DNA of 64,000 nt from Chrysomallon squamiferum (GCA_012295275.1 CM022671.1:10981237-11045236); one strand, 5' to 3'. Counted from the first letter of the stretch, positions 1-13,534 are shown. The notes: generated by a model from the letters alone, not told the origin. A program made the numbers and translations.

Positions 1-1261
1 CTTCTTTTGTGTCCTGGCGCTGATGTAATTTGTATTACCTATTTTCTAGTACATACCTATTTAATCTCGTTATAGAAACAAAGGTTTGACCTTTAAATGA
101 AAACCAGACTTTTAATACAATAAAGGAAAATGTTATTTTGATTATAGATATTCAGCGCTCTTGTTCCCACGCACGTATCTTTATACTTACTTTACGACTT
201 TCCGATTACAAACTGTTTTTATTTACATAATTAAAAATATTTTAACTCTTAACTGGGCTCTTTTTCTATGGTGTGTACTTCAATGTCTTTAGAATATAGC
301 ATTTGTATAATACTTAACATAAGAAATATTATTGTTACATATTATTACATTACTGTTATTTTCTTAAAGTATTTGAAACGACGAAAATAAAGTCCAAAAT
401 TATAGAAGTTAGTGTGAAAAAGTTTACATATGGATTTATTTTTTTAATAGCTCAATAGTTAGTATTACGTGTAACTAGCGTTATCCTCTCATCATTAGCA
501 GTAAGATTCACACCTTCACATATATTTTACAACAGTCCTTTGTAAATATTTACTCTAAAAATTAATAAAGCAATGTTACAGTGTCAAAACATTATGGACT
601 TTCAAAAATATATAAATATTTGGATTTCACAGCATATACTCGTTTACATCTATTTCTTAACAATGTCTAAAAGGAATTGTTAAAATAGTCTTTGTCCAAA
701 AACGTTTAACTGATTTCCATGTGTGTAAAATTATTTGTCTTTTCTTCAACAGTGAACTGTTAATGAATCATCTTGCAGTTTCAGTCTATATCAAAATAAA
801 ATAAAATAAATACATAAATAAAGCTGACACAAGCAATGGCTGGAAAACATATATCTTAGTTTAAGATAATTATTTGCTGAAAAGGTTATAAATATTCAGT
901 GCATGATTTTAAAAGCAATTTACCTTTGTTGGAGCCACAAATCAAAACCAGTCCCTTGTGTGAGGTTTTAGGTTCACTGACTGAATGACAAACTACGTTC
1001 ATGCACAAACAGTTTGTTTTCTATTCTTACCTCGTCTACATTGTATAAAATGTTTACGGTTCTGATGATTTACGTCATCAACAGAGAAACAGGACATAAA
1101 TACTATCATAAGGACTGCCGCTGTTCTAATGTGAATCATTGATTAATAATCAAAATTGATTACAAATATGGATTCCTATTAAATGAGGTATTCCTTTAGT
1201 GAGATGAAGAAGTATTTTAAAAATATTTTATATTACTTGCAAGTTATATCGGTAATATTAG

Positions 1262-1264
<3 letters not shown>
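1..1264. other. AT-rich non-coding stretch
   Basis: I see no coding exon, RNA gene or long repeat here on either strand. The sequence is AT-rich with short A and T runs and no long open frame. It could be intergenic DNA or an intron of the Ig-like gene that follows, whose 5' exons were not found. Confidence 0.5.

Positions 1265-1324
<60 letters not shown>
1265..1324. repeat. (GT)n microsatellite
   Basis: A perfect run of about 30 GT dinucleotides lies in AT-rich non-coding sequence upstream of the Ig-like gene. Confidence 0.95.
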
Positions 1325-1327
<3 letters not shown>

Positions 1328-1611
1328 CATTCTAAGCAAACAAAGGAAGTATAACCATAAAGTGATATTACAAATTATGCAATCAACAGTGACAATAATT
1401 ATGTGCAAGTTAATGAAAAACTAAAAGATCACATAAAAATACAAAATTTTATGTCAATTAAAAGTCTTTCATTTTAAGTAGGATTAGAAACAAAAATTGT
1501 TTCTACCATTTTATTGTTATACTTCATTATTATGTAAGAGTGGTGGTCAAACTCAAAACACTCTGGCTTTTGAAAATTATAAATGTTAAACAGCAAATAG
1601 ATTGATCAATT

Positions 1612-1742
1612 TTTAATTTCCATTTAATAAAAAGTAAAATCAGTTTTAATTTAACTTAATAAGAAGTAAAGTCAGTTTTAATTTCAATCAATAAAAAGTA
1701 AAATCAGTTTTAATTTACTTAATAAAAAGTAAAATCAGTTAC
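1612..1742. repeat. Short tandem repeat, ~35-40 bp unit, about 4 copies
   Basis: The core AATAAAAAGTAAAATCAGTT recurs four times with small changes (one copy reads AATAAGAAGTAAAGTCAGTT), separated by TTTAATTT-rich spacers. It is a small AT-rich minisatellite with no coding meaning visible. Confidence 0.8.
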
Positions 1743-2120
1743 TCATTTTAAAATGTTAATGGACTTGACACTTAATTTAAGAGCTGTCTGAAATGAGCAA
1801 TGTTCTAACGATAAAAATATTTATGCTTTTACGATCAAAACAGAAAATTTTACAAGAAATTTCAACTCTTTATGAAAAAAAGCAATTTTGCTTACAAAAC
1901 AAACAAAAAATATCGATGTTAAAAAAGAGCTGAATGAAGAGCTTGATTCCTTGGAGGAAAACAATCGGTCATCGAAAACCACTCGAGATTTCAGCCAACG
2001 TGTTCACAAAGAGTTTGTTTGCACATTGCTCCCGGAATTCTATTTTAAATGTCAGGAAAACTGAAATAATTTTAAAACTCATAGTATCATATATTATTAT
2101 TACAACTGTTTATTTATTTA

Positions 2121-2124
<4 letters not shown>

Positions 2125-2196
<72 letters not shown>
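2125..2196. repeat. (ATT)n microsatellite
   Basis: About 24 units of an ATT trinucleotide run. It translates as a poly-isoleucine shadow frame and is not a gene. Confidence 0.95.
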
Positions 2197-2518
2197 CCTG
2201 TACCAGTTAGCCTTTAAGCTTTGGATCGATATTAAAACAGTAATTTATATATATATATATAAAAACTGCATGTTACTCCTACTACAACTACTACTATTAG
2301 TATTACTACTAATATTGATATTACTTCTAATTAAAATAAAGTTCAATACTTCTTTTCAACAGTAAGATGGTTAGATTCGGAAATATTTCTATCTCTAAAG
2401 AGACCGTCATGTTTTACGTTAACTCCTTATTTTTACAGTAGCAAAAAGATGCCCTTAAGAAACCAGAAGTGATGCGGTTAACTTGGCAGCTTATTTAATA
2501 AATTATTGTCTTTATTAG

Positions 2519-4095
2519 GCATCTGCAGCCCACCGACGCTTAGAGTTTCAGGAGGTTAAGAATGAGATGTCAGAGAATACGTCATTCTACTCAGTGAAGT
2601 ATCTGGCGTCGGTGAAGCCTCAGGTTGAATGGATGTCTGGAAGTTCCGTACTGTTCCGTGAGTAGAAAAACACTACAGTTTTATCCGATTCAAACTTTGG
2701 GAAATAATTCCAATTAAAATATGAGAAGGGAAAGGAAGATGTCAAGTTACTGTTATTTACTGCTAGTGTCAGTGATATTGTTTTAACAAATAAAAAGAAA
2801 TGATATTATGTTTTTTGTTCTTCTTCTTCTTCTTTTATAATTTTTCATGATAGTTTGGGGATAGGTAAATTTAATGTTACTGCACACAAACAGATATATC
2901 TTTTATGTACGAACTGACTGCGATGTGTAACAATTGTCAAATAATTTATTGACAGTCTGTGTAATCTTTAAAGACGTAATTTTGCTTAGAAGATAGTGAA
3001 ATAACAATAACGATCCACAGTAACACTATTTAAAGAAATTAAAAAAAATATATATATATAAAAAGTAAATAAATAAAGAAAAGGATAAGTATCATAAAAA
3101 GAAAAGAAAAGAAAAAAAAACAACAACAGAAAACAACCAATAAATAAAAAAAAAACGAGAAAAAAACCAACAATAACAAACAAACAAAAAAGAAAAGAAA
3201 GAGAAAAAATTGTAATAAACTTTGTTTCTTCCTTCCAGCGGACACTTCCACGTCAATGACTCACAGTTACGATGGAAACAAGGGAGAACTGACGATAACT
3301 CTGACCTTCACTCCGCGATACCCGATTAAACTGTGGATCCAGGAACAAGAGATGAGTTACACCATTAAATTTAGATCGCAGTCTTTGGCGTCTTCGATAG
3401 AAACTAATTTTCCAGAAATATCTCTCCAAACAAATCTGAATTTCAATACAGAATACGGAAAACATCAGATGTTGCCAGTCTCTTTTGAAGCAGATGTAGA
3501 AAATACCAACTACAATTTAAAACATATTTTCTGGATGCTAGCCTTATTAAACGGAACGAGAGTTACTTTTAACTATGGCGCAAATCTGCCACAATTCAGT
3601 TCTGACAACGGACCGGTACTTGAGGTGAAACAACATGCCGCATCTCTCAATCGAGTGGAGTATGAGATACCTACTGATGATCTCAATGATGGGGGAATAC
3701 TTAGCGTTGAGATCATTGCTGCTCCCAAGAATACAAACTCACCAGTCGAAGAAATACGCCAAGGATATTCTTTCATGCTGCACCCCGCCTCTGCTCCGGG
3801 ACCGTTTGCTGAAGGATCAGTTGGAATTGTTGAACAGCCGCCCGTCCTCTGCTTCGGAAACGAACCGTGCTCGATCACGTGCTCGGTGTACGGCTACAGA
3901 CCTCTGACTGTCACTCTCCTGGAAGCTGACGCTGACGGGTCGGCGGAAGAACTGACGGACGCTCGCCGCACAGAAATGAGAGGAGAAAACTGGATCGACA
4001 CTGTGTTCCCCGTCACGAGAAGCGGGACGTACGTCTGCTACGCTGTCAGCCAGCTGAACTTCGTTCAGTCACGTGTCAGAGTTTTCAAACTGTGA
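2519..4095 (+). CDS. Immunoglobulin-like domain protein (3' exons, partial)
   Basis: Two exons are joined here. Exon 2519-2657 has acceptor AG at 2517-2518 and donor GTGAGT after 2657. Exon 3239-4095 follows a ...CCTTCCAG acceptor and ends at TGA. The join is in phase 1 and gives 331 visible residues. The first exon reads ASAAHRRLEF to VEWMSGSSVLF, with a Trp like the Ig strand-C Trp; only one frame is open. The last ~90 residues form a recognisable Ig domain with C261 and C313 about 52 residues apart and the pattern SGTYVCYA before the second Cys, plus an extra pair C251/C257. The preceding ~240 residues have no cysteine and look like beta-rich, degenerate Ig-like modules. No transmembrane segment follows, so the product is probably secreted. 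The 5' exons, including any signal peptide, were not found. An AATAAA lies 100 bp after the stop. Ig fold is well supported; the family (immune lectin, adhesion molecule or other) is not assigned. Confidence 0.8.
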
Positions 4096-4195
4096 ATACG
4101 AGAAATCACTTGACTGTCTTGAATCTGGCAAAGTGAAAGGCTTTCTTTGTCGTTCATCACACATTTTGACGTTATGTACTAGTTACAGATGTACG

Positions 4196-4201
4196 AATAA
4201 A
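4196..4201 (+). terminator. Poly(A) signal of the Ig-like gene
   Basis: The hexamer AATAAA lies about 100 bp downstream of the TGA at 4093-4095, a normal distance for a short 3' UTR. It supports 3239-4095 being the terminal exon. Confidence 0.7.
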
Positions 4202-4369
4202 ACATAAAATAGCAAATATGAAATAAAAGAACTTGCCCGTTTCGTAGTTGAGGTTGGGTTTTTTTTGTTGTTGGTTTTTTATCTGAAGTAATCTGTACAG
4301 TTACTGAAAATGCTGACAGTCATCATTATTTTCATCATATTTACAGTCTGTGAAGTTTAAAGATCGTAA

Positions 4370-4370
<1 letters not shown>

Positions 4371-4404
<34 letters not shown>
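4371..4404. repeat. (AAT)n microsatellite
   Basis: About 11 AAT units, directly upstream of the tRNA-like relic at 4511-4585. Confidence 0.95.
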
Positions 4405-4405
<1 letters not shown>

Positions 4406-4510
4406 GTGATAAAAAATGATAAATAACAAATAAATAATAAAAAATAGAACTTAAACCCCCACCAAAATAAACAAAACAATAACAAAAACAACAACAACAA
4501 AACATCTAGA

Positions 4511-4585
4511 AAACTGGTGTTCGAGCCCGCTGCCCGCAAAGCCTGAATCAGCTGAAAACTGCTGCCTTTCCTCGGCTCGCACAGA
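4511..4585 (-). other. tRNA-like relic or SINE head (Ser/Leu-like)
   Basis: On the minus strand the segment carries GAGCCGAGGAAAGGC, close to the D-arm/box A pattern of class II tRNAs. About 40 bases later comes GGGCTCGAACACC, close to the box B consensus GGTTCGANTCC. Between them lie a short CAGC/GCTG stem that could be a decayed anticodon arm and a GC-rich variable-arm-like piece. A clean acceptor stem is not visible, so this is more likely a tRNA pseudogene or SINE head than a working tRNA. A covariance-model scan would decide. Confidence 0.35.
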
Positions 4586-4601
4586 TTCACGTTTGTTCAA
4601 A

Positions 4602-6093
4602 GAAGCATGTTACACGTACCATAAAGAGCAAAAGTATATTTTTCCAGTGCAAGCCCGTTTTGTCATTTTGTCTGCACTTACCCAGGGTGGCGTTCTTTCC
4701 TAGCATGGGAAATACACACAGTTTCATTTCTACAGTCTCGCGGTTCTCCGTTTGTACAAAAAGCTAATAAATAGTTTCATCTGAAAGAGCATAACATTTT
4801 TATTTTTGTTTTTAAATCGAAAACAATTTTCTTTTTTCTTTCTTTTTTAGGGAATCTTATAAGAATGAGTTTTTGAACTGAATATTCTCTATCATATCGA
4901 GGAAAACATCCTATATCAATAATATTTTTCAAAAGAGTAATTTCTGCATTTTCTGAAGGACGAAAACCTCACAGAAAAATCGCGGTTCACTCGTTCATAA
5001 AAAATGAACTTCGATCTAAGCCATCAATAAGCAAGTGGGTGAAAATGAGTTGTGGCCAAAAATACGAGCGACGAACATATAACTTAAATAATAGAATAAA
5101 GCAATAGAAGGAGCATTCTTAATAACTTTTCTCAGCCACAGACGTTAAAAAATACTCAAATTATTTGTTACAGAACGTTGATGTTAGTGATTTCAATAGA
5201 GGTAACTTTGCATCGCATTGCTGAAAGTTGTCAGTTATTTGTGGAAATTGGACAATCGTCAGTGACTTGATAATGCTCAAGAAGAATGCAAACTGAAATA
5301 TACTCAGCTTTATAATCATACTGGGCTTAAGAGCCATTTTTGGTGAGCCGCTAAATGAAATATCTGCATTATATGAATCTGGAGGAAAAGATAAGCAGTC
5401 TCTAGATGTTAAATGCTTGAAGTATGTGCAGTTTATGTACAGAATTGAGAAAAGAAATTAGCTACCAAAATGCTTTTTTATTTATTTAGTTTTTTGTTTT
5501 ATTTGTCGGTTATTTATTTATTTATTCATTCATTCATTTACGTAGTAATGAAATTTGGAGAACGTTGTTATTAAACTTTTGTTGGAATAAAGATTTATAT
5601 CACTGGGGAGGGGCGCCGTGTTTTAATACAAGATGGAATTTTGAGTTCATTAACCACAAACACAAAAATACAAATAAAATATAGGCTTATCATTCTGGTA
5701 TAAACCAAACAATATTATTTTTAATTTTTAAAAAATTTTGAATTTTTTATTTTTAAAATTTTTTTACACTGTACAGAAGGGATAACTGTATGATGCAACG
5801 GCGATATAAATTAATGAAATGGGATACTGGAATGTTTTCGAATTACCAGTGTTTGAATAACAATAATAAGAAGAAAAAAAGAAAAAAGAAGTGAAATGTA
5901 CAATGTGAGGTCTGTACGCAGTCTGACTATGTGAACTATGAATTATTCGCAGTCACGGCACAGTAGAAAAATGTAGGGTGTCGTAACCAACGTCGTTAAT
6001 TCTTCAGCGGATCCGGTTTGATAAATTAACTTCATTACCTCCCTAGCCAACCTACTTACCACGTTTTAAACAATATCGGAGGAGGATGTACGC
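4602..6093. other. Non-coding stretch
   Basis: No exon with matching splice sites or homology was seen. There are short T-rich and A-rich runs and no long open frame. Confidence 0.5.
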
Positions 6094-6155
6094 GCTGGAC
6101 CCACCTAGCAACCCAGGGTTTCAGGCTGGACCCACCTAGCAACCCAGGGTTTCAG
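6094..6155. repeat. 31-bp direct duplication
   Basis: The 31-bp unit beginning GCTGGACCCACCTAGCAACC is present twice back to back with no mismatch, and the first bases of a third copy (GGCT) follow. It is GC-richer than its surroundings. The perfect identity suggests a recent local duplication. Confidence 0.9.
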
Positions 6156-6599
6156 GCTACGCCCACACACATTTCTGCGAACGGGTCTTCGTCAGTCTCA
6201 TTTTAAAACGATGTTGTTAATCGAACATCATTCCCGTGGAAATATCTAATTAATCTACTTTCTGAATTAATGCAATGTTTTTAATATTTTATGCAAGTAA
6301 ATAATTTTTATTAACATAGTAAACGGTAGCAAAATACACAAACATTTCAGTTGTGTGATATTGGTATAATGATGATTTGCCACAAAGGAAATCCACTGGT
6401 AATATTCCATCTTACTGTTTAACAGCAAGGACACTTGATACTGTCCAATAAGCTAATTACACTGGAGTGCTAGTACGAGAAATAATTATGTACCTTACAG
6501 AACAAATCACTGAACAACGTTCTGAAAAACAAATACTGGAGGTCATAGTCTTGATCTGAACGTTATACAATACCTTCATTTGCAGGTTTCATCGATATC

Positions 6600-6987
6600 T
6601 CAGAGAAAAGGTTTTGTTACTTTATTGTTTTACTTTATTATTATTGTATTCTGCATCTACTTGTCAGAAACAAATTTTAAAACAATAACTTAGAGATAAA
6701 CAAAATATATTTAAAATAATCTAAACTACGCTTAAAATGTACCGGATTCGGAAACAGTTTTCAAAATTTTGTTTGTAAATTTATTTTTCTTAACTAGAAA
6801 ACTGTGTAAATGCTCAAAAGGTCGCTGACTTTTAAATTAGACGTCTTCAGTTTTCTATATTTAATGTTAGTTGGGCAGGTCACCGACAGTATAAACATAT
6901 CAATTATAAATTATATTTCTGTCTTGCGCGATATTTACGTTTGTTAAAGATTACCTGCGACTGTATGAACAACAGCAATATAAAACA

Positions 6988-7024
<37 letters not shown>
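6600..7024 (+). repeat. Dispersed repeat, copy 1, with (AAT)n tail
   Basis: This segment aligns along its length with 24069-24502 in the same orientation. Shared landmarks include CAGAGAAAAGGTTTTGTTA at the start, TGTATTCTGCATCTACTTGTC, TAAATTAGACGTCTTCAG, TCTGTCTTGCGCGATATTTACG and a final ACAACAGCAA before the AAT run. Both copies end in an AAT microsatellite and their flanks differ. That fits a non-autonomous retroelement with an AAT tail, or a segment mobilised together with its microsatellite. No coding capacity is seen. Confidence 0.8.
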
Positions 7025-7027
<3 letters not shown>

Positions 7028-7045
7028 GAAGAAAAATAATAATAA

Positions 7046-7051
7046 GAAGAA

Positions 7052-7082
<31 letters not shown>

Positions 7083-7110
7083 AAGAAGAAATAGGAGGAG
7101 GAGGAGGGGC
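7046..7110. repeat. (AAG)n / (AGG)n purine microsatellite
   Basis: A pure purine strand of AAG units followed by AGG units follows the AAT tail of dispersed repeat copy 1. Such polypurine runs can adopt triplex structure. Confidence 0.9.
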
Positions 7111-8254
<1,144 letters not shown>

Positions 8255-8698
8255 ATATTAATTTTTAACTTCCTAATTATAAACAAAAATCGCTTAATCC
8301 TGTGACGGGTTACAGGCAGGCATATTGTTTTTCTAGACAACAGACAGAACGTGAAAATCACGTTATGTGTTTACCTTCAGTTAACCTCAGTGTAAAAGGT
8401 CATATGCTGGTAATCGATAAACGCACACAGTCGTTGAATTACTATAACTAGTCTCCTGTTAGATAATTACCGTTGTGGTTATCATGTGTTTGATAATCCA
8501 GAAAGTGTCAACGTAAAAAGTGTTCAGGCATCATTAGGCAGATTTTCATTTATTAGTTAAAGAAGAGAAAGGTATGTTTGTAATCTGAAAAATAATTGGA
8601 GTTTTCTTAGACAGATTAACAGGATGACGATTATTTTGTTCCACTTTGTTTTTATAAAACTGCTGAATTCCGTTAGACATCTGTTTAATGACGATAAC

Positions 8699-8737
<39 letters not shown>

Positions 8738-8738
8738 A
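8699..8738. repeat. (GAT)n microsatellite
   Basis: About 13 GAT units give a poly-Asp shadow frame. No splice sites or conserved sequence flank it. Confidence 0.9.
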
Positions 8739-8739
8739 A

Positions 8740-9821
8740 CGCTGCCAACAACAGTTCTATCAATAATAGTAACATACATACTTCACCACAGTCTGGTCAC
8801 TTGAATTAAACTCATTGGCAGCAAAAATTATTTTGTGTCCACGATATGTGTGCTTTAACATTTCTTAGCTTGAAGTGTGCTACAAATAAGAGTTCAGTCA
8901 AAAACATCAACAGATTCTGATTAAACTAAAGTTGCAGTCCACCGCTCAGTTTGATACTTTGCAGTCATCTTGCAGGAGAGAAAAGTAACTCGTTTCATCG
9001 TCTTTGAGGACTGCATGCTGACAGTCAGCGAGTCGTTACTCCACTGAAACACGTACCATTCATCTACTGCAGCACCTACTTCAAAATACATCTACGGTTA
9101 CAAAAATACCTCACACATATTGTGTAATTTCAATTTTCAACAGCAACAACATCAGTAATAACAGCGGTTTTGTTTTGCTATTTTTTTCATTTCTGTAAAA
9201 CCAGTCAGCTATTTCCTATTACGGAAAAGATGTCCCTAACGAATGTTAGTAGTTTCATGTCCGTGCAAGAAAATAAATAAAATAAAATAAACACGAAGGC
9301 ATAACAAAAGACAGTTACCAAACATCTCCTAACATTTTTTTATGAATACTGCAGATATGTTTGATCGTTAAGTGTGGTATGTTTTTTCTGTTTATTTCTT
9401 ATCAGTAATGAGATTTTTTACTCAGGAGAAATGCGTCCTGTTGGCAATTGGCTTCTCCATTCAGACTCTGGGTTGTACAGTTCTATGTATATGTACACAC
9501 AGTTTGTCTATCTGTGTGTCTGCTTGAAATTTACTTGATGAAAAACGGGAAATAAATGAGGCTGATCATGTTAGAAAGATAAAGAGTTAAATTAGGAAAA
9601 GTCATGATAATTAAAAGAAAGAAATAAGTCTGTACGTTGTTTTAATCAGTCATTAATAAGTTCTGTTAGGTTTACCCATACAAATACATTCCACGTTTAT
9701 TTTTAAATGAGCTCAATTAAACGATTTGTTAGGCCATGTACTAGAGAAATGAGGGAAAGGGTGGATGTATGTTACACTCTCATAGGTCAGTGCTCAGGAT
9801 TTTAATAGAGATTTTATACAT

Positions 9822-9870
<49 letters not shown>

Positions 9871-10410
9871 GAGATATATATAAGTAAAATAATACAGTTT
9901 CATCCAGTTATTCATTCACAAATATACATTTTGACGTTTACGTGTTTTCAACCAGAGATATTTCGTATTTCCCCACTCATTGTGTTTGTGTTGAGCAGGA
10001 AATCAATCACCACTAACAGGGTACGTGAAGATGAAAAGCTCTGTGACTTTGTTTTACAAACGACGTGTAGAAACACGAAAAGACGATGATAATTGCAGAT
10101 TCCACTTACCATATCTTCATTAAAGAAAAGAAACATTTTCTAACATTAGAAGACGATACGGAGTATAAAAACGGGGATAAATGAAATACGCCAAATCAAG
10201 AATCGCTTTAAATTATTCAGAAATTAATAATTTAGTAATAACTGTATATTATTTCTATAATTTAATGCAGTAATTAAATAATCAGAATAATCAGAATAGT
10301 TAGTTTAGTCAATCATTTGTAGTCATGATGAATGAAGAAATTAGAATATACGTTTAAGGCATATAAGTATTATATACAAACAAACAAAAAATAATAATAA
10401 AACCATAAAA

Positions 10411-10442
<32 letters not shown>

Positions 10443-11071
10443 AATAAAGTAAAACAAAATCAAATCAAATCAAATCAAATCAAAATAAAATTAGATAAAA
10501 TAAGAAAAATGACATATAAACTGCAACAGAAATCATTATCAGTGTTTGAAAAATTTACGAATGAGCTTGACAGTGAATGAAAACATTAACTAAAAAGGTA
10601 TCGGTGAGGTGAATTTTGTCGACACTAATACTAAGAAGACTTGAAAATCCTTTTCCCAGCAGACTGCTGTTAGTGAAAATGCACTTAGCCATTTTCTTCC
10701 CTGAGGGTTGTCGCCGTTATGACAGCCTCTCGTTATCACACTGTTTGAACACTCAGTCCATTCAAAATAAACAGAAACAATTAGTTATCTACCAACTGCT
10801 TCGTCGTTATTAATAACTATTAGTCAGGTCAATGCGTGAAAATTATGGCTGCAACACCCAAACAATTATGCAAAAGGGGTTATGGTTTTAATTCTATCCA
10901 TGGGTCATCAGTTACTGGTGAAAAAAGGCACCCAAAATCTGACCCTGTGAACGTGGGTAATTTGCATAATTTCGAGATGGCGACCCCCTCAAATTTGTGT
11001 CATTCAAACTTGCTGATCCAATAACGTATGACTCATGGATAAAAAAAAGTTAAAACCTTTTGAATAATGAT

Positions 11072-11102
<31 letters not shown>

Positions 11103-12548
11103 CAGAGAGGTAAACATTCGGTGAACATAAAATTCCCCCTGATGATTTTAATTGTCTAATTTTCAGATGCCAAACGTTAACTCATCAAGCAGTTGTATAT
11201 AATTTAATTATACAATCTCTAACATGAATGATTTAAAAATAATTGTTCTCTCAAATAATTGAGCTCAAACTGAAAGAATTAGGAACTGTATAATGAAAAC
11301 TGAGTTTGAACTAGACCTTTTATATAAAAAAAAAATCACGTTTTACATGATCATTTCTTTAACTGATAACTGTAACCTTCAGTGATTGTAAATGTGTCTG
11401 GTTAGACCAGTTTAATTCAGGTTATGTTCTCGAAACAGACTAATTTTGCTGCTTAAGTAAGTGATTTAGTTAAACACAAATAACACAGAGACAAAACAGA
11501 CTTACTCAGTAGGTTGTAATTTCCCCAGAGATCCACTTCTTCGGAAAATAATAAAAATAAAAACGATCTTCCTAACATAATTCTATAATAAAAGTTTCTT
11601 ACATACATACCATGATGTTTGCACGAGTAGACATTTTGACAGTATTTTCAGTTGCTTCCTGGTTTTTTATTTTTATTTTTATTTTTTTATTTCTGTTGCC
11701 GAACTACGACATTTTGAAATTGTAAAGAAAGAAACATTTAACAATATTCAAACAACATATGCAATGTGAAAAAATGTATTTTGCACATTTTGAGCATTCA
11801 CTTTAATGTCAGTCATTCTGCTTTGCACGTTAAATCAACGTTGATATCTCTGTGCTGGTTAATTTCTACATGTGAGCCATGAGGAACGTTAACACAAGCT
11901 ATGCACGTGTGAGTGTGCATGCGCTTTGCGGGTTTCAGGATCATGAATTACTTAGCTTTTGCAGGTGTAGAATAAAGATTGTTCTGAAAAAGAAAATATC
12001 GGGCTTTATGTCTGCTAAGAGGGTTTTTTCGTGGATATTTTCAAAGCAACAGGGAAAATTTACTTTTCCAAATTATTAAAGGCACGAACCTACTATCTAG
12101 TTTACTCTCTCCCTCGAACACGCAGAGACACGCAGAAACACGCAAATACACACGTACACACGTACAAGAGGAAGCACGCTCACACACGTCACACCGTGTA
12201 GTCAGTATCTAAAATGTTTTCTCTCCAGCAGCTGATCAACTTTGACACAGCATGCACTTACATTTTTGTACAACCAAACAATACCCACAAGTAATTACTT
12301 ACTTATACTTTCTAATTATTATTTCGCATAACCCGGAAGATATCTTTTTTCACCTAAAAATAGGATGATTTGCTCATTCTGAATATTTTCTTATCTAACA
12401 GTAAATCTCATTAATACCAAATGTAGTAAAAATAAAATTTCTGTCAGTTAACCTTCTCGGCTGAAATGTTGTTTCTAAGCCTGTGTTTATACTAGTCTAA
12501 GTGTCTTAATGTCTCTGTATTTTATTTTGTTTATTTCTTTATTATTGT
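8740..12548. other. Non-coding stretch with several microsatellites
   Basis: It contains (CA)n at 9821-9866, AAAT units at about 10409-10440, AAATC units at about 10456-10485 and (TA)n at 11077-11102. The 10616-11024 piece is less AT-rich and has two short open frames (65 and 62 codons) in different frames, but no splice sites or recognisable motif. It may be a fragment of an old mobile element. No gene is called. Confidence 0.45.
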
Positions 12549-12608
12549 TTGTGTGTGTGTGTGTGTGTGTGTGTGGGGGAGGGTGTGTGTGTGTGTGGGG
12601 GAGGGTGT
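12549..12608. repeat. (GT)n microsatellite with GGGGGA interruptions
   Basis: A GT run is broken twice by GGGGGAGG. The open frame across it is a repeat artefact. Confidence 0.9.
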
Positions 12609-12766
12609 TTGTTGTTTTTCTTTATGCACGTGGATGCTTGTATGTTCTGCAATATAAACTTTAAACAGAAGCAAATTTTAATTAATTTAATTTTAATTAA
12701 TTTAATTTACTTATTCAATTATACTATTATTGATTTATTTATAGTTCTTCTGCAATCTTTCTGATT

Positions 12767-13190
12767 TTTTTCTTAAATATTTCTCTGGCTAAGAACTGTT
12801 TTCTAAGTCTTCTTCTGCCAATAAAATACCAAAGTTTACCGGCACTCCGGCTAATTACGCCATATTTGCAGCCCGAGGAAGACGACTTGGTTACATTTGA
12901 AACCATCGCGGTGGTGCTGTGCCTCAGGTGGTTGTTACCTTCATCAAACACAGAGTTTCTTGCACGAAAAACAAACAATAACGCAATACATGAATTCAGA
13001 CTCTCGAGAAAACCGTGCACATCAAAGAAAACGTGTGGGTTTATTTTTTATGTTGCAGTGTATTTATCTACAGTCGAGCTATTTCTGATTTATTGTTTTT
13101 ACAGGAATTAAAAATAAAAGCCAAGGACTCTAACTTGGCTTCTGTTCCACCCCAAGGCAGGCGACTATTTGGTCTATTGACATTTTGAAA
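12767..13190. other. Possible mobile-element relic
   Basis: This stretch is GC-richer than its neighbours. On the plus strand, after a TATTTGCAG acceptor-like site, an open segment reads PEEDDLVTFETIAVV. Short CCYGAGGAAGACGA...GAAACCATCG-type motifs of this kind occur near the ends of some retroelements (Penelope-like elements are one group I considered), but I cannot confirm membership. The minus strand is open for 93 codons with a very basic segment (RRRLRKQFLAREIFKKK). A short inverted repeat CCAAG...CTTGG follows at about 13123. A search against a repeat library would decide. Confidence 0.25.
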
Positions 13191-13447
13191 GAATTATTAT
13201 TTTTGTTTAACGTTGTATTATGTATTCCTCATTATAATTATTCTGACATAGAAACATTGATTGCTGACAATTAATTTTATTTCAGGGTTTCAATAGATAA
13301 CCCATGTATAATCCTGGTTATACTAAATCAAAATCAAGAGTGGGTACGTTTTGGTATGCTTGAGTATGTCCATATACGTCAAATCGTGTGTCTGTGTTTT
13401 ATATATATATATATATATCTATATTACAATTATTATTATTATAATTT

Positions 13448-13449
<2 letters not shown>

Positions 13450-13532
<83 letters not shown>
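13450..13532. repeat. (TC)n microsatellite
   Basis: About 41 uninterrupted TC units, preceded by a short TA run at about 13401-13420. Confidence 0.95.

Positions 13533-13534
<2 letters not shown>

Noticed and set aside
1876-2064. 62-codon plus-strand open segment containing LDSLEENNRSSKTTRDFSQR
   Set aside because: It has coding-like composition and might be an exon upstream of the Ig-like gene, but it ends in a stop, lacks a clear donor and acceptor, and its phase could not be joined to 2519.
1934-2365. 143-codon plus-strand frame
   Set aside because: More than half is poly-Ile from the (ATT)n run; no supporting signals.
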